A stretch of 64,000 nt of DNA from Sphingomonas corticis (GCF_012035195.1 NZ_JAAVJH010000004.1:248001-312000), one strand, 5' to 3'. Counted from the first letter of the stretch, positions 1 to 8,434 are shown. The notes: generated from the sequence alone by a model not told the origin. Translations and numbers: made by a program.

Positions 1-548
1 TGGAGATTTCCACCGGTCGCGCGGTGGAACGGTTCGCGACGGACCCCGCCACCCGGCTCGCGATCCCGACGGAACTCGCCGGTAGCGGGCGCGAGGGAGC
101 GGTGCTCTCGGCACTGCTGCGCTCGCGCCCGGTGCAGGAGCAGGTGTCGCTGCTGGTGAACCGCGCCGCGGGCGAGGCCGCGGACCGCGCCGCGCCCGCG
201 ATCTTCGACGCGATCCGCCGCCTCACCTTCGCCGACGCGATCGGCATCGCGCGGGGCGGTCCCACGTCGGCGACCGACTATCTCCAGCGTAGCATCGGTA
301 CCGGCATCGTCGACGCGATGCTGCCGGGGGTGGCGGACGTGCTGGGCAGCTTCGACGGCGACGGCGTGCTCGGCCCGGTGCTGGGCGCGGCGACGGGGGT
401 GAACGTGGTGGCGATCCAGCGCACCGTGGCGGTACAGGCCTCGCGCGCGCTGTTCGGCGCGATCGGGCGCGAGGAGGCGGCGATCCGACGCGACCCCCGC
501 TCGGCGCGCGACGGGCTGGTCGAGGCGCTGCTGACCGGGCAATTGTAG
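1..548 (+). CDS. DUF4197 family protein, 3' part (cut by window start)
   Basis: The reading frame is open from the first complete codon at position 3, and the residues read there (EISTGRAVERF) match the conserved start of DUF4197 proteins, so the gene begins upstream of the window and the internal GTG at 24 is not its start. About 180 residues are visible. The helical C-terminal part carries the AVERFATDP and AIGREEAAIRRDP segments typical of the family. DUF4197 proteins are usually exported proteins of about 230-250 residues with no known function. The gene stops at a TAG, 85 bp before the recombinase gene on the same strand. Confidence 0.8.
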   Translation, partial: EISTGRAVERFATDPATRLAIPTELAGSGREGAVLSALLRSRPVQEQVSLLVNRAAGEAADRAAPAIFDAIRRLTFADAIGIARGGPTSATDYLQRSIGTGIVDAMLPGVADVLGSFDGDGVLGPVLGAATGVNVVAIQRTVAVQASRALFGAIGREEAAIRRDPRSARDGLVEALLTGQL

Positions 549-633
549 TCCCGCCGCCGTTCGCGGGTAAGCTCCTCGCGCCTGCGCCGCTTCTCGACTT
601 CGCTCGAAGCGAGCGGTGGACTAGGATAGCGGC
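549..633. other. intergenic, degenerate palindromic repeat
   Basis: Short gap that contains a TCGACTTCGCTCGAAGCGAG stretch at about 594-614, able to form a small hairpin. It resembles the inner part of the CCGTTCG/TCGAAG repeat family seen at several other gaps in this window. No gene is seen. Confidence 0.4.
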
Positions 634-1512
634 GTGACCCCGCTCGCCCACGATTTCGCGCAACACCTGCTCCGCGATCGACGCCGGTCGGAGCATACGG
701 CGCGCGCTTATCGTGCCGGAGCGGAGCGGTGGATCGGCTTCCTCCAGCGGCACTGGGGCGGCGAGGTGGATCGCGCGGCGCTGGCGCGGGTCGCGGCGAC
801 GGACCTGCGCGCGTTTCTGGCGCAGCGGCGGGCCGAGGGGCTGTCGAACGCCTCCGCCGCGCGCGAGCTGTCGGCGGTGCGCGCCTTTCTCGCCTGGGCC
901 GGGGCCGCGGCGCCGCGGACGAAGGCGCCGCGCGTGAAGAAGGGCGTGCCGCGGCCGATCGCCCCGCACGAGGCGGTCGCGCTGGGCCGGCACGTGGCGG
1001 AGGAGGCGGCGGAGCCGTGGATCGGCGCGCGCGACTGGGCGGTGCTGCTGCTGCTCTACGGCGCTGGCCTTCGCATCGGGGAGGCGCTGTCGCTGACCGG
1101 CGCGGTGCTGCCGCTGGGCGAGACGCTGGCGGTGACGGGCAAGCGCGCGAAGACGCGGATCGTGCCGCTGCTGCCCGCCGTGCGCGACGCGATCATGGCC
1201 TATGTCGCCGCGTCGCCCTGGCCGGTCCGGCGCGACGCCGCGCTGTTCCGCGGCGCGAAGGGCGGGCCGCTGTCGCCGGGCATCGTGCGCGTGAAGGTGC
1301 AGGCAGCGCGCGCCACGCTGGGGCTGGGCGAGCGCACCACGCCGCACGCGCTGCGCCACAGCTTCGCGACGCACCTGCTGGGTCGGGGTGCGGACTTGAG
1401 GCAGCTGCAGGAACTGCTCGGCCACGCCAGCCTCAGCTCGACTCAGGTCTATACCGCGGTCGATGCGGCGCATCTGATGGACGTGTACCGCGCCGCGCAC
1501 CCGCGGGCGTAG
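634..1512 (+). CDS. xerC: Tyrosine recombinase XerC/XerD family
   Basis: Site-specific recombinase that resolves chromosome dimers at dif, acting in the cytoplasm on DNA. The protein has 292 residues, near the usual 300. The N-terminal SAM-like core-binding domain (about 1-95, with HTARAYRAGAERW) is followed by the catalytic domain. All catalytic residues can be placed: R147 (GAGLRIGE), K170, H238 and R241 (HALRHSFATHLL), H264 (LLGHASL) and nucleophile Y273 (TQVYTAV). The start is GTG at 634. It stands convergent to dedA. XerC is preferred to XerD from sphingomonad gene order and short N-terminus, but motifs alone do not separate the two. A phage integrase is unlikely because the length and motifs are chromosomal Xer-like. 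Confidence 0.88.
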   Translation: MTPLAHDFAQHLLRDRRRSEHTARAYRAGAERWIGFLQRHWGGEVDRAALARVAATDLRAFLAQRRAEGLSNASAARELSAVRAFLAWAGAAAPRTKAPRVKKGVPRPIAPHEAVALGRHVAEEAAEPWIGARDWAVLLLLYGAGLRIGEALSLTGAVLPLGETLAVTGKRAKTRIVPLLPAVRDAIMAYVAASPWPVRRDAALFRGAKGGPLSPGIVRVKVQAARATLGLGERTTPHALRHSFATHLLGRGADLRQLQELLGHASLSSTQVYTAVDAAHLMDVYRAAHPRA

Positions 1513-1573
1513 ATCGTTGCTCGGCCCGAGCCAAGTCGAACGGCCCGGCGCGAACGGAGTATGGAAGGCCCTC
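1513..1573. repeat. degenerate CCGTTCG/TCGAAG-type element between convergent genes
   Basis: The 61 bp between xerC and dedA contains TCGGCCCGAG, AAGTCGAAC and CGAACGGAG, a decayed copy of the palindromic family seen complete at 6587-6620 and 30374-30437. It may act as a bidirectional terminator. Confidence 0.45.
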
Positions 1574-2176
1574 CTACCTCTCCCGAGGCTTCCATGTCGC
1601 GACACGGTACAACCAGATGCCGAGCGCCAGCACCGTCACGCCGATGCCCAGCGGCCCGAGATATTGCTCCAGCTGCGAGAAACGCGAGCCGAGCACGTAT
1701 CCCGCCCCGGCGAGGAAGCCGTTCCAGATCAGGCTCCCCGCGAAGGTCCACAGCAGGAACTTCCACACCGGCATCGCCGCCATGCCCGCAGGCAGCGAGA
1801 TCATCGTGCGGAAGGTGGGCAGGAAGCGGAAGACGAAGACCATCCAGCCGCCGTGCCGGTGAAAGAAGTGCTGGACGTGCTCCACGTCCTCCCACTCCAT
1901 CGTCAGCCAGCGGCCGTGCTTCTCGACGAAGGGGCGGAAGCGCTCGTAGCCCAGCCGGCGCCCGACGACGTACCAGAAGACGTTGCCCGCCGTCGTGCCC
2001 GCGGTGCCCCACAGCACCAGCGGCACCATCGCCATCTGCCCGCGCGCCGCGGCGATGCCGCCGAAGCCCATGATGACCTCCGACGGGATCGGCGGGAAGA
2101 CGTTCTCCAGCGCCATCAGCACGAAGATGCCGAGATAGCCGCCGCGCGCGATCCAATCGAGGATGAACTCCGTCAT
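1574..2176 (-). CDS. DedA family inner membrane protein
   Basis: Polytopic membrane protein of the DedA/SNARE-associated (VTT) superfamily; DedA relatives such as UptA act in undecaprenyl-phosphate recycling and membrane homeostasis. The start is set at the ATG whose first base is 2176 (MTEFILDW), giving 200 residues, the usual size. Two family motifs are clear: EN-FPPIPSEV near residues 24-33 and FLPTFRTMISLPAGMA near 118-133, which includes the essential arginine region. About four to five hydrophobic segments are present. It lies 19 bp downstream of gshB on the same strand, probably in one operon. Confidence 0.9.
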   Translation of the reverse strand: MTEFILDWIARGGYLGIFVLMALENVFPPIPSEVIMGFGGIAAARGQMAMVPLVLWGTAGTTAGNVFWYVVGRRLGYERFRPFVEKHGRWLTMEWEDVEHVQHFFHRHGGWMVFVFRFLPTFRTMISLPAGMAAMPVWKFLLWTFAGSLIWNGFLAGAGYVLGSRFSQLEQYLGPLGIGVTVLALGIWLYRVATWKPRER

Positions 2177-2195
2177 GTCGCGCCCAACCGGCGGA

Positions 2196-3155
2196 TCAGG
2201 CGGTGCGTTCCTGATGCCGCCGCTCGATCGCATCCCAGATCAGCCCGGCAACGTCGGTGCCGTCGAACTTCTCGATCGCGACGATGCCGGTCGGCGACGT
2301 GACGTTGATCTCGGTCAGCCACTCGCCGCCGATCACGTCGATGCCCACGAAAACGAGGCCGCGGCGCTTCAGCTCCGGCGCCAGCGCGGCGCAGATCTCG
2401 CGCTCCTTGGGCGTCAGCTGCGTCTTCTGCGCCGAACCGCCGACGGCCAGGTTGGAGCGGATCTCGCCCTCCCCCGGCAGGCGGTTGATCGCGCCGGCGA
2501 CCTCGCCGTCGACCAGCACGATGCGCTTGTCGCCCTTCGCCACGTCCGGCAGGAACGCCTGGATCATGTGCGGCTCGCGCCAGGTCATGTTGAAGACCTC
2601 GATCAGCGAGGAAAGGTTCGCGCCGTCCTCCCCCACGCGGAAGATCGCCTTGCCGCCGTTGCCGTGGAGCGGCTTCACGACGATGGCGCCGTGCCGCTTC
2701 AGGAAGGCGCGCGCCTCTTCCAGCGAGCGGGTGACGAGGGTCGGCGGCATGAAGCGCGCGAAGTCGAGCACCCACACCTTCTCCGGCGCGTCGCGCACGC
2801 TCTTCGGATCGTTGACCACCAGCGTGCGGTCGGCGATCCGCTCCAGCAGGTGGGTCGCGGTGATGTAGCCGAGGTCGAAGGGGGGATCCTGCCGCATCAG
2901 CACGACGTCCGCCTCCGCGCCGAGGTCGAGGCTGACCGGCTCGCCGAAGCGGTAATGTTGGCCCTCGACCCGCTGCACCGTCACCGGATGCGCGCGTGCC
3001 CAGAGGCGGCCGTCGGACCAGTTGAGGTCCTCCGCGCCATAGTGGAACAGCCGGTGTCCGCGCGCCTGCGCCGACAGCATCAGCGCGAAGGTGGAATCGC
3101 CCGCGATGTTGATCGAGGCGAGGGGATCCATCTGTACCGCGACGGTCAGTGTCAT
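2196..3155 (-). CDS. gshB: Glutathione synthetase
   Basis: ATP-grasp ligase that joins gamma-glutamylcysteine and glycine to make glutathione. It has 319 residues, as expected. Visible landmarks are VVLMRQDPPFD (substrate-binding region, about 87), the ATP-binding VVKPLHGNGGKAIFR loop (about 158), RSNLAVGGSA (about 234) and the metal-binding EINVTSPTG near residue 289. The start is the ATG at 3155 (MTLTVAVQMDPLASI); the frame stays open upstream but that part is repeat-derived. gshB is followed by dedA, a common sphingomonad order. Two GST-fold genes lie elsewhere in the window (52.4-53.7 kb). Confidence 0.95.
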   Translation of the reverse strand: MTLTVAVQMDPLASINIAGDSTFALMLSAQARGHRLFHYGAEDLNWSDGRLWARAHPVTVQRVEGQHYRFGEPVSLDLGAEADVVLMRQDPPFDLGYITATHLLERIADRTLVVNDPKSVRDAPEKVWVLDFARFMPPTLVTRSLEEARAFLKRHGAIVVKPLHGNGGKAIFRVGEDGANLSSLIEVFNMTWREPHMIQAFLPDVAKGDKRIVLVDGEVAGAINRLPGEGEIRSNLAVGGSAQKTQLTPKEREICAALAPELKRRGLVFVGIDVIGGEWLTEINVTSPTGIVAIEKFDGTDVAGLIWDAIERRHQERTA

Positions 3156-3163
3156 ACCGCAAC

Positions 3164-3277
3164 TCCGTTCGTGGTGAGGAGGGGCCGAGCTTGTCGAAGC
3201 CCCGTCTCGAACCACCGGCAGCATCCTTCGAGACGCCGCTTCGACGTTGCTCAGCGGCTACTCAGGACGAACGGAGG
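3164..3277. repeat. Inverted pair of CCGTTCG/TCGAAG palindromic elements
   Basis: The gap between gshB and yraN holds two copies of the same element in opposite orientation: one starting CCGTTCGTGGTGAG at 3165 and running through CTTGTCGAAG and GTCTCGAA, the other starting CCTTCGAGACGCCGC at about 3223 and ending AGGACGAACGG at 3274. The pair can fold on itself. The same family occurs at 48242-48358, 6587-6620, 30374-30437 and 63326-63353. It looks like a REP/BIME-type repeat. Confidence 0.75.
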
Positions 3278-3303
3278 GGCGATAGGCGGACGGGACGCGA
3301 TTG

Positions 3304-3669
3304 TCACCCGATCCACGCATTCTCGATATGGCGGATCGGCTCGCCCGGCGCGAACAGGATCACGTCGACGCGGATGTCCTCGCCCGCGGTGGCGTAGCGC
3401 TCCATCAGCACCTCCGCCGCGGCGGCGACGCGAGAGAGGCGGCGCTGGTCGATCGCCATGTCCAGCTCGGCACCGGTGCGGCGCGTCTTTACTTCAACGA
3501 ACGCCACCAGGCCGGCACGATGCGCGATCAGGTCCACCTCCCCCGCCTTGGTCCGCACGCGGCGGTCGAGGATGCGCCAGCCCTTCAGCCGCAGCCACCA
3601 CGCCGCCATCCGCTCGCCGCGACGGCCCGCGGCCTCGGCCAGTCGACGGTCGCGGGTGGGGCGGGGCAT
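3304..3669 (-). CDS. yraN: YraN family (UPF0102) nuclease-fold protein
   Basis: Small 121-residue protein with the restriction-endonuclease-like fold of UPF0102. Conserved features are RRGERMAAWWLRLKGWRIL at 17-35, the GEVDLIA segment (D46 region) and the FVEVKTR motif near 57-63, which resembles the D-EXK active site of the fold. Biochemical role is unsettled; it is often found beside rsmI and lppC, as here. The TonB-like gene on the other strand separates it from rsmI. Confidence 0.88.
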   Translation of the reverse strand: MPRPTRDRRLAEAAGRRGERMAAWWLRLKGWRILDRRVRTKAGEVDLIAHRAGLVAFVEVKTRRTGAELDMAIDQRRLSRVAAAAEVLMERYATAGEDIRVDVILFAPGEPIRHIENAWIG

Positions 3670-3714
3670 CGCAGAAGGGTGGCGCGCGGCGGCGAAGGGT
3701 GCAAGGGCGCGCGC

Positions 3715-4485
3715 GTGCTTCCCGCGTCGCTCGCTTCCCGCCTTGCCCGCTGGCGTGCCGCCACACCGCGCCGGCTCGTCGGCATCGGTGCGGCGCTTCT
3801 GGCAGAACTGCTGCTGGTGCTGCTGCTGCTGACGCTCGCGCCGGGCGTGCCTGAGCCGCGGCGCGAGCGGCGCACGACGTTCAGCATGACCGACGAGCCG
3901 GCCGTGCCCGAGCAGGAGAAGACGCCCGAGGCGGACGAGCCCGCGGTGGCGCAGACCGAGCGGCCGGTGGAGGCACCCGTGCCGCCGGCACCTCCGGTTC
4001 CCGCGCCGATCGCTCCGCCGGTGCCGGTGCCGATCGTCCCGCTCTCGCCCGCGCAGATGGCGCAGGCGGACATCACCCCGCCCGCGCCCCCTGCGCCCGC
4101 CCCTGCGGTGCCGCGGCGCGGCGTCGCGGGGCCGCCCAACGTCGGCGGCGGCAGCGCCTTCGCCGATACGCCGCGGGTGTCGGGCAGCGGCCCCAACGGC
4201 GAGCCGCTTTACGCCGCCGCCTGGTATCGCGAGCCGTACCCGGAGGAGCTGCGCGGCTATCTCTCCACTGCGCAGGGGCCGGGCTGGGCGCTGATCGCGT
4301 GCCGCACGGTGCGCGAGTGGCGGGTGGAGGATTGCGTGAAGCTGGACGAATCGCCCGCCGGATCGAACATCGCGCGGTCGGTGCTGGCGGCCGCGTGGCA
4401 GTTCAAGGTGCGTCCGCCGCGGCTCGGCGGCGAGCTGCGCTACGGCGAGTGGGTGCGGATCCGGATCGATTACGATCTGCGATGA
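3715..4485 (+). CDS. TonB-like proline-rich membrane-anchored protein
   Basis: A 256-residue protein starting at GTG 3715, supported by an AAGGG ribosome site 8 nt upstream; the open frame further upstream lies antisense to yraN and looks non-coding. A single N-terminal transmembrane segment (about 22-44, VGIGAALLAELLLVLLLLTL) is followed by an acidic region, a long Pro/Ala/Val-rich linker (about 75-145) and a compact C-terminal domain (about 165-256) with two cysteines. This layout resembles TonB/energy transducers, with the linker crossing the periplasm. No ExbB/ExbD genes are nearby. It is inserted on the opposite strand between rsmI and yraN. Function is inferred only from architecture. 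Confidence 0.65.
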   Translation: MLPASLASRLARWRAATPRRLVGIGAALLAELLLVLLLLTLAPGVPEPRRERRTTFSMTDEPAVPEQEKTPEADEPAVAQTERPVEAPVPPAPPVPAPIAPPVPVPIVPLSPAQMAQADITPPAPPAPAPAVPRRGVAGPPNVGGGSAFADTPRVSGSGPNGEPLYAAAWYREPYPEELRGYLSTAQGPGWALIACRTVREWRVEDCVKLDESPAGSNIARSVLAAAWQFKVRPPRLGGELRYGEWVRIRIDYDLR

Positions 4486-4510
4486 TGCCCGGCATGACGG
4501 ATGGTGGCAT

Positions 4511-5368
4511 TCAGCCTTCTCCCTTCAGCTCCATCGCGCGGGCGTAGAGCGCGCGGCGGTCGAGGCCGAGCGCCCTGGCCACCTCGCCCGCGGCCTTGGA
4601 GGCGGGGAGGCGGGTGAGCGCCTCGGCCAGCGCGGCGTCGGCATCCGCCTCGCTCGCCGCGGCGGGCGGCAGCGGCGGGGCGACGACGACGACGATCTCG
4701 CCCTTGGGCGGCGCCTCGGCGTAGCGCGCGGCAAGCGTCGACAGCGTGCCCGTCACCGCCTCCTCGAACCGCTTCGTGATCTCGCGCGTCACTGCGGCGT
4801 CGCGATCGCCCAGCCCCTCGGCCAGCGCGGCGAGGCAGGCGCCTAGGCGCGGACCGCTCTCGTAGAGCACCAGCGTCGCGCGCAGCGCCGCCACCTCGGC
4901 GATCGCCTCCGCCCGCGCCTTCTCCTTCGACGGCAGGAAGCCGAGAAAGAGGAAGCGGTCGGTCGGCAGCCCCGCCAGCGTCAGCGCCGCCACCGCGGCA
5001 CACGGGCCGGGGATCGTCACGACCGCATGGCCAGCCGCCCGCGCGTCGCGCACCAGCTTGAACCCGGGATCGGAGATCAGCGGCGTGCCCGCGTCGGAGA
5101 CGAGTGCCACCGCCTCGCCGGCCATGCGCGCCACCAGCGCGGGGCGCGCCCCTTCCGCATTGTGGTCGTGATAGGGGGTCATCGGCCGCTTCACGTTCAG
5201 GTGGCGGAGCAGGCCGGCGGTGACGCGCGTGTCCTCCGCCGCGATCACGTCCGCGCGGGACAGGATGTCCGCGGCGCGCGGCGACAGGTCGCCGAGATTG
5301 CCGATCGGTGTCGCGACGATGTAGAGGCCGGGGGACAAGGCGTTGGAAGCGTTCACGGGAGATCTCAT
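4511..5368 (-). CDS. rsmI: 16S rRNA (cytidine-2'-O)-methyltransferase RsmI
   Basis: SAM-dependent tetrapyrrole-methylase-fold enzyme that 2'-O-methylates C1402 of 16S rRNA. The family signature is clear: GLYIVATPIGNLGDLS (about 14-29), EDTRVTAGLLRHL, VSDAGTPLISDPG and IPGPCAAVAALTLAGLPTDRF. Length is 285 residues, normal. The start is taken as the ATG at 5368; a GTG four codons in (5356) is an alternative. The ATG start lies inside a CATG tetranucleotide shared with the divergent lppC start. The two genes are often neighbours in proteobacteria. Confidence 0.93.
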   Translation of the reverse strand: MRSPVNASNALSPGLYIVATPIGNLGDLSPRAADILSRADVIAAEDTRVTAGLLRHLNVKRPMTPYHDHNAEGARPALVARMAGEAVALVSDAGTPLISDPGFKLVRDARAAGHAVVTIPGPCAAVAALTLAGLPTDRFLFLGFLPSKEKARAEAIAEVAALRATLVLYESGPRLGACLAALAEGLGDRDAAVTREITKRFEEAVTGTLSTLAARYAEAPPKGEIVVVVAPPLPPAAASEADADAALAEALTRLPASKAAGEVARALGLDRRALYARAMELKGEG

Positions 5369-6575
5369 GGCAGACGCGAGGGCGACCCGGCAACGGGGCA
5401 GCATCATCACGCGGGCGGCGGCACTGGCGATGGCGCTGGCGCTGGCGGCCTGTTCCGCGGTGGTGCCGCGCGCGCCCGCGCCGGCGCCCGCCGCCGGCCC
5501 GGTGCCGACCGCCCCGCGCGTCGACGACACCGCGGTGGCGCAGGGACTGCCGCAGGACGCGTCGCGCCACCGCGTCGCGCTGCTGGTGCCGCTGACGGGG
5601 CGAGACGCCAGCGTGGGGCTGGGGCGCAGCATCGCCGATGCGACGCAACTCGCGCTGCTCGACACGCGCAACCAGCAGGTGCGCGTTACCAACTACGATA
5701 CCGCGGCGGGCGGCGCTGCCGCGGCTGCCCGGCGGGCGGTTGCCGACGGCGCGCAGCTGATCCTCGGCCCGCTGCTGGCGGACGACGCGCGCGCGGTGGC
5801 GCCGATCGCGAAGGCGGCGAAGGTGCCGGTCCTCGCCTTCTCCAACGACGTGGGCGTGGCGGGGAACGGCACCTACATCCTCGGCTACGCGCCGCAGCAG
5901 GCGATCGACCGCGTCGTCCGCTACGCGCAGGGGCGCGGCGTCACCACGTTCGGCGGGCTGGTGCCCAACGCGCTGTACGGCACACGTGCGTCCACCGCGT
6001 TCCTGCGCGCGGTGGAGCAGGCGGGCGGTCGCGTCGTCTCGTTGCAGACCTACGACCGCGCGCCGACCGCCATCGCCGCCGCGGTGACGCGCATGGCGAA
6101 GGACGCCCCCTATGGCGCGGTGCTGGTCGCCGACGGGGGGGCGCAGGCCGCGGTGGCGGCGCCGCTGCTGCGCCGGTCGAGCCCCTCGGTACAGATCCTG
6201 GGCACGGAGTTCTGGAATACGGAGAACGGGCTCGCCGCAAGGGCGGCGCTGTCGGGCGCGTGGTTCGCCAGCGTCTCCGACACGCTGTATCGCCAATATG
6301 CCGCCAAATATCGCGCGCGTTTCGGCAACGATCCCTACCGGCTGTCGAGTCTCGGCTACGATTCGGTGCTGCTGGTCGTCCGCATCGCGCGCGACTGGCG
6401 CGTCGGCACGCCCTTTCCGGAGGCGCGGCTGCGCGACGCGGACGGTTTCGCCGGCATCGACGGCGCCTTCCGCTTCGGCCGCGACGGCGTGGCGGAGCGG
6501 GCGCTGGAGGTGCAGGAGATCCGCAACGGCACGATCGTGACGGTGTCACCGGCGCCGAGCGGATTCGGCGGGTAG
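5367..6575 (+). CDS. LppC/LpoA-like penicillin-binding protein activator lipoprotein
   Basis: A 402-residue lipoprotein with a periplasmic-binding-protein fold (type 1). The signal peptide ends in a LAAC lipobox (C29), predicting an outer-membrane lipoprotein. The domain starts around residue 62 (HRVALLVPLTGRDASVG) and shows PBP-1 repeats such as LILGPLLADDARAVAPIAK and VPVLAFSNDV. LpoA in enterobacteria activates PBP1a; here the N-terminal TPR-like half of LpoA is absent, as usual in alphaproteobacteria. The start ATG 5367 has a GGGAG ribosome site 5 nt upstream. It is divergent from rsmI and shares its start tetranucleotide. Confidence 0.85.
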   Translation: MADARATRQRGSIITRAAALAMALALAACSAVVPRAPAPAPAAGPVPTAPRVDDTAVAQGLPQDASRHRVALLVPLTGRDASVGLGRSIADATQLALLDTRNQQVRVTNYDTAAGGAAAAARRAVADGAQLILGPLLADDARAVAPIAKAAKVPVLAFSNDVGVAGNGTYILGYAPQQAIDRVVRYAQGRGVTTFGGLVPNALYGTRASTAFLRAVEQAGGRVVSLQTYDRAPTAIAAAVTRMAKDAPYGAVLVADGGAQAAVAAPLLRRSSPSVQILGTEFWNTENGLAARAALSGAWFASVSDTLYRQYAAKYRARFGNDPYRLSSLGYDSVLLVVRIARDWRVGTPFPEARLRDADGFAGIDGAFRFGRDGVAERALEVQEIRNGTIVTVSPAPSGFGG

Positions 6576-6586
6576 GATCACCATAT

Positions 6587-6620
6587 CCGTTCGTGCTTCG
6601 ATTTCGCTCAGCACGAACGG
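6587..6620. terminator. Palindromic element, probable bidirectional terminator
   Basis: An 11-bp perfect stem (CCGTTCGTGCT pairing with AGCACGAACGG) with a 12-nt loop containing TCGATTTCGCTC. It lies between the convergent ends of the LppC gene and hemW, 11 and 8 bp away respectively. It is a compact member of the CCGTTCG repeat family. Confidence 0.65.
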
Positions 6621-6628
6621 AGCGGGGT

Positions 6629-7777
6629 TCAGCCGCGCACCACGCGCGGCAGGATCGCGTCGAGCAGCAGCATCCCCGCCTCCGTCACCGCCAGACGGTC
6701 GCCGTCGCGCGCGATCAGGCCCGGTAGGGCGGCGATGGCCGCCTCGTCCACGATCGCCGCGACCGGCAGGCCGGACAGGGCGGCGATGCGCGACAGGTCC
6801 ACACCCTCGTTGAGGCGCAGTCCCATCAGCAGCGCCTCGGCGGCGCGGTCCTGCGGTGCCAGCGGATCCTCGCGCTCGATGCCGTGGCGGTTGCGCGTGA
6901 CGGCGGCCAGCCAGTTCTCCGGCTTGCGGCGGCGGAAGGTCGCCAGCCGGTCGCGCCGCCCATGCGCGCCGGGGCCGATGCCGGCATAGTCGCGGTAGCG
7001 CCAGTAGGCCAGGTTGTGGCGGCTCTCCGCGCCGGGACGCGCGTGGTTCGATATCTCGTAGGCGGGCAGCCCCGCCGCGGCGGTGATCGCGCGGGTCGCC
7101 TCGAACAGGTCCGCCGCGGCGTCGCCGTCGGGTATCGTCAGCCGCCCCGCCGCCGCCTCCGTGGCGAAGCGCGTGCCCGGCTCGATCGTCAGCTGGTAGA
7201 GCGACAGGTGCTCGGTGCCGAAGGACAGCGCGCGGGCGAGCTCCGCTTCCCAATCCCGCAGCGGCTGGCCAGGGCGGGCGTAGATCAGGTCGAAGCTGGC
7301 ACGCGCGAAACAGGCCTGCGCGGTGTCGAGCGCCGCCAGCGCCTCCGCCACGCCGTGCGCGCGGCCGAGGAATCGCAGCGCCGCCTCGTCCAGCGCCTGT
7401 ACCCCCAGCGACACGCGGTTGACGCCCGCCGCGGCGAGATCGGCGAAGCGCGCCGCCTCGACCGACGAAGGGTTCGCCTCCAGCGTGATCTCCACGTCGG
7501 CATCGGGCGCCCAGGCGGCGGTGGCGGCGTCGATCACTGCCGACACCGTCTGCGGCGGCATCAGCGAGGGCGTGCCGCCGCCGAAGAAGATCGAGCCGAG
7601 CCGCCGCCCCGGCAGCATCGCGGCCTCGTGGGCGAGATCGGCGAGCAGCGCGTCACGCCACGCCGCCTGGTCCACCTCCGCGCGGACGTGGCTGTTGAAG
7701 TCGCAATACGGGCATTTGCTGACGCAGAACGGCCAATGTACGTAAAGCGCCAGCGGAGGACTCTTGTCGGGCGCCAT
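6629..7777 (-). CDS. hemW: Radical SAM heme chaperone HemW (HemN-like)
   Basis: Radical SAM protein of the HemN/HemW family; HemW binds heme and is thought to deliver it to target proteins. The 382-residue length is typical of HemW and shorter than true HemN (about 450). The [4Fe-4S] motif CVSKCPYCDF is at C18, C22 and C25, followed by FFGGGTPSLM (SAM-binding GGGTP) near residue 67 and a C-terminal HemN domain. The start is the ATG at 7777. rdgB and rph normally precede hemW in this order; here a CAP-domain gene on the opposite strand is inserted between rdgB and hemW. Confidence 0.93.
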   Translation of the reverse strand: MAPDKSPPLALYVHWPFCVSKCPYCDFNSHVRAEVDQAAWRDALLADLAHEAAMLPGRRLGSIFFGGGTPSLMPPQTVSAVIDAATAAWAPDADVEITLEANPSSVEAARFADLAAAGVNRVSLGVQALDEAALRFLGRAHGVAEALAALDTAQACFARASFDLIYARPGQPLRDWEAELARALSFGTEHLSLYQLTIEPGTRFATEAAAGRLTIPDGDAAADLFEATRAITAAAGLPAYEISNHARPGAESRHNLAYWRYRDYAGIGPGAHGRRDRLATFRRRKPENWLAAVTRNRHGIEREDPLAPQDRAAEALLMGLRLNEGVDLSRIAALSGLPVAAIVDEAAIAALPGLIARDGDRLAVTEAGMLLLDAILPRVVRG

Positions 7778-7790
7778 GGCGCACGGGCAT

Positions 7791-8357
7791 ATGGCAGCGA
7801 TGCCGATCGGTTTCCATGCCGTCCTCACCCTGCTGCTCGCCGCCGCACCGGCGCAGGGATCGCCGCAGCGCGTGGTGGAGGCGGCGCCCGCCGGTCCCCG
7901 CCCGCCGCGCGGCACCGCGCCGCTGCGCGCGGCGATGGTGGCCGGTCACGATCGTGCCCGCGCCGACCTCGGGCTGCCGCCGCTTCGCTGGGATCCGGCC
8001 TTGGTCGCCGCCGCCGACGTCTATGCGCGCGAACTGGCGCGGACCGCGCGCTTCGCCCATTCGGTGCAGCCGCGCGACGCGACGCGGCAGGGCGAGAACC
8101 TGTTCGTCGGCAGCCGCGGCGATTATTCCTTCGTCGAGATGATGGACCTGTGGCTGGCGGAGAAGCACGACTTCGTGAACCGCCCCGCGCCGGGCTTCAG
8201 CCGCACCGGCCGGCCGGGCGACGTGACGCACTACGCGCAGATCGTGTGGCGTGCGACGACCGCCTACGGCTGCGCGCTGGCGAGCAACGCGCGCGACGAC
8301 TATCTCGTCTGCCGCTATTCGCCATCGGGCAACGACGCGGGCGAGCGGGCCTATTAG
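7791..8357 (+). CDS. Exported CAP (SCP/PR-1) domain protein
   Basis: A protein of about 188 residues with a short signal peptide (FHAVLTLLLAAAPAQG) and a CAP domain. Seen motifs are GHDRARADLGLPPLRWD, the FAHS histidine, the GENL glutamate, THYAQIVWR and the final YLVCRYSPSGN, all in CAP order. Bacterial CAP proteins are secreted, and their biochemical role is poorly known. Start choice is uncertain: ATG codons at 7776, 7791 and 7800 are in frame; 7791 gives a good signal peptide, while 7776 would overlap the hemW start. It is divergent from hemW and convergent to rdgB. Confidence 0.82.
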   Translation: MAAMPIGFHAVLTLLLAAAPAQGSPQRVVEAAPAGPRPPRGTAPLRAAMVAGHDRARADLGLPPLRWDPALVAAADVYARELARTARFAHSVQPRDATRQGENLFVGSRGDYSFVEMMDLWLAEKHDFVNRPAPGFSRTGRPGDVTHYAQIVWRATTAYGCALASNARDDYLVCRYSPSGNDAGERAY

Positions 8358-8434
8358 GCTGCGGTCGTACCGGGCTGTCCCGGCATCCACGAAGGGCCCG
8401 CCACGAATGGAGGAGCCCTGTCGGTCAAACCGCC

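Noticed and set aside
223..1605. Minus-strand open frame of 460 codons over the DUF4197 and xerC genes
   Set aside because: Low-complexity Arg/Pro-rich translation, antisense to xerC with all catalytic residues intact; a shadow frame.
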